The notes beneath the pieces were generated by a model that saw nothing but the letters and a program-made list of their open reading frames with translations, ran no database searches and had not been told where the DNA came from. A stretch of 10,240 nt of DNA, from the NCBI GenBank assembly GCA_013694685.1, contig JACDBY010000486.1, positions 1 through 10,240 of the forward strand, given 5' to 3'. The stretch's first letter is position 1. Each line of letters opens with the position of its first letter. Both the position numbers and the translations under genes were made by a program. Positions 5,990 to 10,240 of this stretch are shown piece after piece. This DNA is from Actinomycetota bacterium (lineage in GTDB: Bacteria; Actinomycetota; Thermoleophilia; Gaiellales; Gaiellaceae).

Positions 5990-7495
5990 TCAGCCGTCGT
6001 AGACCCGTGATTTCAGCGCGCCGGAGAGACGGCGTGCGCGGCGCGAGACCCCGGGGAGCATCACGAGTCGGTGGGTCAGCGGTCGGTCGCTCTCGAGATT
6101 GTCGAGCTGCTCTTTCGCCTTCGGTCGCCACAGCTCGTCGACGATCGCCGTCGGATCGCCCTCGAGCTTGGACTCGTCCACCTCGAGGTGCTCGGCCCAG
6201 AGGCGCAGGCGCGTTGTTCGCGCGAGCTCCTCGTCGAGCGTGACGATGTTGACCTCGGAGTCGTTGAAGAGTGAGCGCTCGTTGAGATTGGCGGAGCCGA
6301 GCGTCAGCCACCGGTCGTCGACGATGCAGACCTTCGCGTGGACGTACACGAGGTCGCGGAGCGGCCCGGTGCGCGCGTAGACCGTGCAGGCGAGGAATCG
6401 CTCGTTCCCGTCGTCGGCCTCGATGAGCGCGGCGATCGCGCCCCGGGAGACGTCGGCGCCGTCGTTCGGACGGGCGGGCAGGAGCGCGACGATACGAAAG
6501 TCGGGGTTGGGCGGCTCGCGCAGCTTGTCGCAGAGGAGCGAGACGATCTCGGGTGACCAGAGGAACTGGTTCTCGATGTAGACGAGGTGCTCGGCCGACC
6601 GGAGCGCCCGGACGTACGACTCGAGGACGCTGAAGTCGCCGTTCTCCTCGGGCCCGAAGACACGCTCGGGCACCGTTCGGACGATCTGGAGCTCGACGTC
6701 GCCGGCGGCCTCCTGGACGACGGGGGTGGGCAGACGCTCCTCGCCCGGGCCGCGCCACCGCATGCGGAAGTGCTCGGCCACGTCGGCGACCGCCGGCCCC
6801 TCGATTCGCACGGCGACGTCGTGCCAGCCGATGTGGCCGTGAGAAGGATGCGCAGGCGTGTCGAACGGATCGCCGCCGTCGAAGGTCAGGTCGATCCCGC
6901 CGATGAAGGCGACCCGGTCGTCGACGACGATGACCTTCTCGTGGTGCGAATACTTGAACCGGACGCACGAGTCGGTCTCCGCCTCGATCCCCGTGTTCGA
7001 CGTGAAGACTTCCATGAACGAGTCGACGTCGCGCTTCGACGGGCGGAACACCGGGAGCGGGGAGCCCTTCCAGACGAGCAGCCGCACGTCGATTCGCCGG
7101 GCGATGTCCGAGAGGAGGTTCCTGAGCACGACGGGCTCGTCGTCGCGGGTCAGGTGGAGATCGGGCGAGAAGCACCAGCCGAGGAGGTGGACGTGCGACG
7201 TCGCGTTCCTGAGCTCCTCGGCGACCGCGGGGAGATATGCGGAGCCGTCGACCAGCACGTCGACCTTGTTGCCAGCGCGCGGCGGGAATGTCGCGCCGGT
7301 CGCGTAGCCGAGCCCATCGCCGTCGAACGCGAACTCCCAGCCGACCTTGCGAAGCCGCCTCCTGTGATGACGCGAGACGGCGTGCTCGACCGCGCCGCCG
7401 ACGGCGTGGGTCACCTTGCCGCCCATGGCAGTCGCCCGCTTCGGCGCGAGCTTCATCCCCCGGCGGTGGAGCGGTGACTTGTTCTCGTCCGACAC
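5990..7495 (-). CDS. Phospholipase D-family protein with two HKD motifs
   Basis: The 501-residue protein has an Arg/Lys/His-rich N-terminus (about 1-50) and then two phosphodiesterase half-domains. HKD1 is H185-x-K187-x4-D192 (HEKVIVVD), followed by RVAFIGGIDLTFD. HKD2 is H386-x-K388-x4-D393 (HAKVCIVD), followed by LTLGSANLNERS. YIENQFLWSP (306-315) matches the segment before HKD2 in true PLD enzymes, so phosphatidylcholine-type PLD or transphosphatidylase activity is more likely than cardiolipin synthase; this is from motif context only. There is no signal peptide and no clear membrane helix, so the enzyme is cytosolic or peripheral, perhaps held by the basic N-terminus. GTG at 7495 lies 9 nt after the permease stop, with AAGG (7503-7506) partly inside that stop codon, implying coupled translation. 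It is the last gene of the ABC operon. M14 or M24 are alternative starts. Confidence 0.9.
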   Translation of the reverse strand: MSDENKSPLHRRGMKLAPKRATAMGGKVTHAVGGAVEHAVSRHHRRRLRKVGWEFAFDGDGLGYATGATFPPRAGNKVDVLVDGSAYLPAVAEELRNATSHVHLLGWCFSPDLHLTRDDEPVVLRNLLSDIARRIDVRLLVWKGSPLPVFRPSKRDVDSFMEVFTSNTGIEAETDSCVRFKYSHHEKVIVVDDRVAFIGGIDLTFDGGDPFDTPAHPSHGHIGWHDVAVRIEGPAVADVAEHFRMRWRGPGEERLPTPVVQEAAGDVELQIVRTVPERVFGPEENGDFSVLESYVRALRSAEHLVYIENQFLWSPEIVSLLCDKLREPPNPDFRIVALLPARPNDGADVSRGAIAALIEADDGNERFLACTVYARTGPLRDLVYVHAKVCIVDDRWLTLGSANLNERSLFNDSEVNIVTLDEELARTTRLRLWAEHLEVDESKLEGDPTAIVDELWRPKAKEQLDNLESDRPLTHRLVMLPGVSRRARRLSGALKSRVYDG

Positions 7496-7504
7496 GCGGC
7501 GACC

Positions 7505-8293
7505 TTACTTGAGCAGGAGCTTCGCGAGACGGCGGTCGGCGAGCACGAGGAAGACGGCCGTCATCGCAGCGAGGTAGGCCACGTTCACGAGAGCGAGCCA
7601 CCCGATCTCGCCGAGCGTCAGCGAGCGCAGGAGCTCGACGCCGTGGTAGAGCGGCGTCAGCGGCAGAAGCCACGTCGCGACCTCGGGGTACTCCTCCGCA
7701 GGCACGAAGGTCGTGGAGAAGAGGAACATCGGCAGCGTCGCGACCTCGATGAACGCGAAGTCCGCCCAGCTGCGCATCAGCGTCACCGAGAAGACGCCGG
7801 CGGCCGCAAACGCTGCGGAGACGAGGAGCGCCGCCGGGATCGCGAGGATCGCCCACGGCGAGTGGAGCACTCCGAGGAAGAGCATCACCGTCACGAAGCC
7901 GACCGCGTAGACGGTGCCGCGCATCAGGGTGTAGAGGAGCTCGCCGAGTGCGATGTCGCGCACGGTGAGCGGTGTCGCAAGGACGCCCTCGTACGTCTTC
8001 GCGTAGCGCAGCTTGAAGAACACGTTGCCCGACTCGTACAGCGGGCCGTTCATCGCCGACGCGGCGAGCAGCGCCGGTGCGACGAAGTCGCGGTACGACA
8101 CGCTTTCGCCGCCGAGGTCGAGCTCACCGACGAGAGAGCCGACTCCGACACCGAGCGCGAGGAGGTAGAAGAGCGGCTCGAAGAACCCGGAGACGAACAC
8201 GAGCCACGAGTCGCGAGAGCTCGCGAGATTGCGCTCGACGAGCCGCCACGAGCGGCGGGGGAGGATGCGGAACGGTGGGTCGAGCGTGCTCAT
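7505..8293 (-). CDS. ABC-2 type transporter permease, second subunit
   Basis: The 262-residue membrane protein has about six hydrophobic segments: 31-50, 69-82, 116-140, 148-172, 181-193 and 235-254. It shows the ABC-2 fold pattern, a cytosolic amphipathic N-terminal segment (RILPRRSWRLVERNL) followed by FEPLFYLLALGVG. It contains YRDFVAPALLAASAMNG, LATPLTVRDI and PLTPLYHGVELLRSL, typical of DrrB/NodJ-like exporter permeases. The same blocks occur in the neighbouring permease, so the two are paralogues that probably pair as a heterodimer under the one ATPase. ATG at 8293 overlaps the upstream permease stop by 4 bp (ATGA). A longer frame extends upstream to 9154 but is an Arg-rich overlap with the other permease and is not credible. 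The substrate (drug, lipid or glycan) cannot be read from sequence. Confidence 0.9.
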   Translation of the reverse strand: MSTLDPPFRILPRRSWRLVERNLASSRDSWLVFVSGFFEPLFYLLALGVGVGSLVGELDLGGESVSYRDFVAPALLAASAMNGPLYESGNVFFKLRYAKTYEGVLATPLTVRDIALGELLYTLMRGTVYAVGFVTVMLFLGVLHSPWAILAIPAALLVSAAFAAAGVFSVTLMRSWADFAFIEVATLPMFLFSTTFVPAEEYPEVATWLLPLTPLYHGVELLRSLTLGEIGWLALVNVAYLAAMTAVFLVLADRRLAKLLLK

Positions 8294-9066
8294 CGCTCGA
8301 GCTTCCTCGCCGACGCCCGGACGGCGATCGCGACGCCGACGACGATCAGCGTCACGAGATACCCGACATGGAGCACGGTTGGCCCGGCCGGTACCGCGCC
8401 CGAGGCCAGATCGCGGCAGAGCTCGACCCCGTGCCAGAGAGGCGTCACCCACGCGAGAGGCTCGAGCCACGCCGGCAGCTGCGAGATGGGAAAGAACGTC
8501 CCCGAGAAGAGAAAGAGCGGGACGAGGCCGAAACGGTAGACCGCCGCGAGGTACTGGTCGCTCTCCATCGTCGCGGAGAACGCTGCGATCACCGCGGCGA
8601 ACGCGAGCCCGCAGAGGACGGCGGCCGGCAGGGTGAGCACGGCGAGCGGGGAGCCGAACGCGCCGGAAAGACCCGCGACGAGCGCGAACGCCGAGACGGA
8701 GAGCGTGACGCGAACACCGGCCCAGGCAACGACGCCCGTGATCAGCTCGGGGACGCGGACGGGCGTAGCGACGACCGCGTGGTAGGTGCGCCACCACTTG
8801 AGCCCGGCCCGGACGGGGAACGTCGTGACGCTTGCGGCCGTCTGCATGGCGGTGGCCGCGAGGAGCGCGGGCGCCACGAACTCGAGGTAGCTGAGGCCGC
8901 CGAGGTCGGGATTCGACCGGTCGACGAGCGTCCCGAGGAGGACGCCCATCGCGAGCAGGAAGAAGATCGGGTTGAGGAACGAGACGGTCATCGAGCCGAA
9001 CCAGACCCGCCGGTAGCTTCGAGCGTGCCAGCCGACGACGGCGACGACGCGCCGCGCGCTCTGCAT
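8290..9066 (-). CDS. ABC-2 type transporter permease, first subunit
   Basis: The 258-residue protein has a cytosolic amphipathic start (VVAVVGWHARSYRRVW) and about six hydrophobic segments: 27-45, 62-76, 112-132, 139-163, 176-191 and 230-248. Family blocks are FLNPIFFLLAMGVLLG, YLEFVAPALLAATAMQT, VATPVRVPELITG and WVTPLWHGVELCRDL. These align by eye with the second permease, showing tandem duplication and divergence. ABC-2 permeases export drugs, lipids or polysaccharides, usually as dimers, with a separate ATPase. The start ATG (9064-9066) shares its A with the ATPase stop (TGATG), and its own stop overlaps the next ATG, so all three subunits are translationally coupled. It contains one CYS near the C-terminal external loop (VELCRD) and no extra domain. 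Confidence 0.9.
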   Translation of the reverse strand: MQSARRVVAVVGWHARSYRRVWFGSMTVSFLNPIFFLLAMGVLLGTLVDRSNPDLGGLSYLEFVAPALLAATAMQTAASVTTFPVRAGLKWWRTYHAVVATPVRVPELITGVVAWAGVRVTLSVSAFALVAGLSGAFGSPLAVLTLPAAVLCGLAFAAVIAAFSATMESDQYLAAVYRFGLVPLFLFSGTFFPISQLPAWLEPLAWVTPLWHGVELCRDLASGAVPAGPTVLHVGYLVTLIVVGVAIAVRASARKLER

Positions 9067-9983
9067 CAGTCGACGAGCGTCCGGCCGGTGAGGCGGAGGA
9101 AGACGTCCTCGAGGCTGCTCCGCCGGACGAGCACCGTGTCAGGCTCGACGCCACGCGCGCGCACGTCCTCGACGACCGCGTCTCCGCTCTCGGCTCCGAT
9201 CACGATTCGGTCCTGGAGCACCTCCACGTGGTCGCCGACGTCGGTCAGGTCCGGCGCGTCGTTCGTCGCCCCGAAGCGCAGCTCGACCATCTCGCGCTCG
9301 ACGTGCCGCTCGATCAACTCGCGCGGAGACCCTTCGGCGACGATCCGTGCCCGATCCATGATCACCAGGCGGTCGCACAGCTGCTCGGCCTCGTCCATGT
9401 AGTGCGTCGTCAGGACGAGCGTGACGCCTTCGAGCTTGAGCCGATAGAGGCGGTCCCAGAGCGCATGGCGAGCCTGCGGGTCGAGCCCGGTTGTCGGCTC
9501 GTCGAGCAGGAGCAGCTCGGGGCTCGCAATCAGGGCGCGCGCGATCGTCAGCCGGCGCTTCATGCCGCCGGAGAGGTCCTCGACCCGTGACTTGGCCTTG
9601 TCGGTGAGCGAGACGAAGTCGAGCAGCTCGTCGACCCGCTCGTTGACCTCTGCCTTGGCGATCCCGAAGTAGCGGCCGTAGATGAAGAGGTTGTCGCGCA
9701 CGTTGAGCTCGTTGTCGAGGGTGTCCTCCTGCGGACACACCCCCAGACGGCCGCGGATCGCGGGCCCGTCGTGGGCCGGGTCCAGACCGAAGATGCGCAG
9801 CTCACCGCTGCTCACCGGCGAGACCGCCGCGATCATCCGCATCGTCGAGGACTTGCCGGCGCCGTTGGGGCCGAGGAAGCCGAACGCCTCGCCGCGGCGT
9901 ACGTCGAGGTCCACGCCCTTGACCGCCTCGAAGTCCCCGAACGACTTGCGCAGATCGCGGGCGCTGATCATCGACTCGCTCAC
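9066..9983 (-). CDS. ABC-2 exporter ATPase (DrrA/NodI-like)
   Basis: The 305-residue protein (numbered from the GTG at 9983) has Walker A GPNGAGKS at 38-45, a Q-loop Gln at 85 (VCPQED), signature LSGGM at 137-141 and Walker B LLLLDE at 157-162. The D-loop region is TTGLDPQ, with H-loop His194 in TTHYMDEAE. NGAGKS, CPQED and HYMDEAE are typical of the drug/nodulation-factor exporter ATPases DrrA and NodI. The C-terminal 80 residues form the usual extra domain ending SLEDVFLRLTG. All catalytic elements are intact, so it should power the two following permeases. GTG at 9983 is preferred because AAGG (9993-9996) lies 9 nt upstream; the ATG at 9971 (MISARDL) and a GTG at 10019 are alternatives. 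It is the first gene of a four-gene minus-strand operon ending with PLD. No promoter is obvious upstream. Confidence 0.92.
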   Translation of the reverse strand: MSESMISARDLRKSFGDFEAVKGVDLDVRRGEAFGFLGPNGAGKSSTMRMIAAVSPVSSGELRIFGLDPAHDGPAIRGRLGVCPQEDTLDNELNVRDNLFIYGRYFGIAKAEVNERVDELLDFVSLTDKAKSRVEDLSGGMKRRLTIARALIASPELLLLDEPTTGLDPQARHALWDRLYRLKLEGVTLVLTTHYMDEAEQLCDRLVIMDRARIVAEGSPRELIERHVEREMVELRFGATNDAPDLTDVGDHVEVLQDRIVIGAESGDAVVEDVRARGVEPDTVLVRRSSLEDVFLRLTGRTLVD

Positions 9984-10087
9984 GGGGAGCGACCTTAGAT
10001 CACGGCTCCGACATCCCACGACCGGAATATCGGGACGGGGCGTTCAGCTCCCCCGCGGTCGATGAGCGGAGTGCGCCGGTCAGATGA

Positions 10088-10115
10088 AGGGATCCCCGGC
10101 TGACCGGGGATCCCT
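10088..10115. terminator. Perfect 12-bp GC-rich hairpin upstream of the ABC operon
   Basis: AGGGATCCCCGG (10088-10099) pairs with CCGGGGATCCCT (10104-10115) around CTGA. The hairpin is 105 bp upstream of the ATPase start. On the minus strand it is followed by TTCATCT, on the plus strand by GAACTTGT, so there is no real T-tract either way. It may end a minus-strand transcript from beyond the window, act as an attenuator in the ABC leader, or be part of a structured RNA with 10135-10205. Confidence 0.5.
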
Positions 10116-10134
10116 GAACTTGTCCGCCACTGCG

Positions 10135-10205
10135 TGCATGCAGTTCGAGGCGTTTCCGGCCCGACTGAGCGTGTTCTCGGGCCAACGACCACGGAACTGC
10201 CTGCA
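10135..10205. other. Nested inverted-repeat structure of unknown role
   Basis: Outer arms TGCATGCAGTTC (10135-10146) and GAACTGCCTGCA (10194-10205) pair at 11 of 12 positions. Inside them GGCCCGA (10158-10164) pairs perfectly with TCGGGCC (10177-10183) around 12 nt. The result is a two-tier stem with an internal loop, about 71 nt long, next to the 10088-10115 hairpin. No credible protein frame runs through 9984-10240. It could be a small RNA, a leader structure of the ABC operon or a recombination/binding site; I do not recognise a family. Confidence 0.45.
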
Positions 10206-10240
10206 TCGGTGAGCTGACCCTCGACAATTCAGAGAGCAGA

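Noticed and set aside
3198..7506. 13-base match ACGCGGCGACCTT at 3198-3210 and 7494-7506
   Set aside because: One match of this length is expected by chance in 10 kb of biased GC-rich sequence. The first copy precedes an ATG (3196, minus) whose frame is only an Arg-rich antisense of the SDR gene.
5763..7856. Minus-strand 697-codon frame across the PLD gene
   Set aside because: It is a shadow frame of PLD with an Arg/Pro-rich translation and no HKD motif. It also runs through the repeat region into the DagK-like gene's 3' end on the opposite strand.
8294..9154. N-terminal extension of the second permease to 549 residues
   Set aside because: The added part is Arg/Ser-rich, overlaps the first permease in another frame and lacks membrane character. 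The ATGA overlap at 8290-8293 marks the real start.
6587..9402. Several long plus-strand frames opposite PLD, the permeases and the ATPase (6587-7477, 7643-8539, 8077-9402)
   Set aside because: All have Arg/Glu/Gly-rich products without motifs, while the minus strand holds complete, well-conserved families with coupled starts and stops.
10135..10142. TGCATGCA palindrome considered as an attachment site or transposon end
   Set aside because: There is no integrase or transposase, no tRNA end and no flanking direct repeat in view; it is better described as part of the nested inverted repeat.
1..10240. tRNA, rRNA, CRISPR array, insertion sequence or replication origin
   Set aside because: I looked for T-arm/CCA patterns, regularly spaced repeats, terminal inverted repeats with transposase motifs and DnaA-box clusters and saw none. 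The only repeat array is the short degenerate one at 5894-5989.

Overview
The window is GC-rich (roughly 70% by eye), densely coded and without mobile-element genes. GTG starts, frequent 1-4 bp stop/start overlaps, a DUF6457-like small protein, a dimeric alpha/beta-barrel protein and a DrrA/NodI-type ABC exporter point to a high-GC actinobacterium. The flavour of the cupredoxin fragment and of the ABC genes suggests Thermoleophilia (Gaiellales/Solirubrobacterales), but that is inference from remembered family resemblance, not a search.

Layout, left to right. (1) 1-139 (+): C-terminal end of a blue-copper (cupredoxin) protein. (2) 204-1739 (-): a lone multi-spanning GT-C/GT39-like glycosyltransferase, convergent with the cupredoxin. 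(3) 1874-3147 (+): an alpha/beta-barrel protein, a DUF6457-like small protein and a C-factor-like short-chain dehydrogenase, the last two 23 nt apart. (4) 3212-4087 (-): a PAP2-family lipid phosphatase. (5) 4181-5859 (+), divergent from it: a second PAP2-family membrane phosphatase overlapping by ATGA with a diacylglycerol-kinase-family lipid kinase. (6) 5860-5989: short degenerate tandem repeat holding a perfect 10-bp palindrome. (7) 9983 down to 5990 (-): a tightly packed operon of an ABC-2 ATPase, two paralogous ABC-2 permeases and a two-HKD phospholipase D. (8) 9984-10240: non-coding, with a perfect 12-bp hairpin and a nested inverted-repeat structure upstream of the ABC operon.

The functional theme of 3.2-7.5 kb is phosphatidate/diacylglycerol chemistry at the membrane. 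PLD could release phosphatidate, PAP2 enzymes could dephosphorylate phosphatidate or polyprenyl/phosphatidylglycerol phosphates, and the DagK-like kinase could rephosphorylate diacylglycerol or a related lipid alcohol. PLD sits in the same transcription unit as an ABC-2 exporter of the class that moves drugs, lipids or glycans, so lipid handling at the envelope is a reasonable but unproven joint role.

All three convergent gene junctions carry a GC-rich hairpin without a T-tract. I saw no tRNA, rRNA, CRISPR array, transposase or integrase. Nothing here is clearly a new defence or catalytic system. The most unexplained pieces are the non-coding structures at 5894-5989 and 10088-10205.
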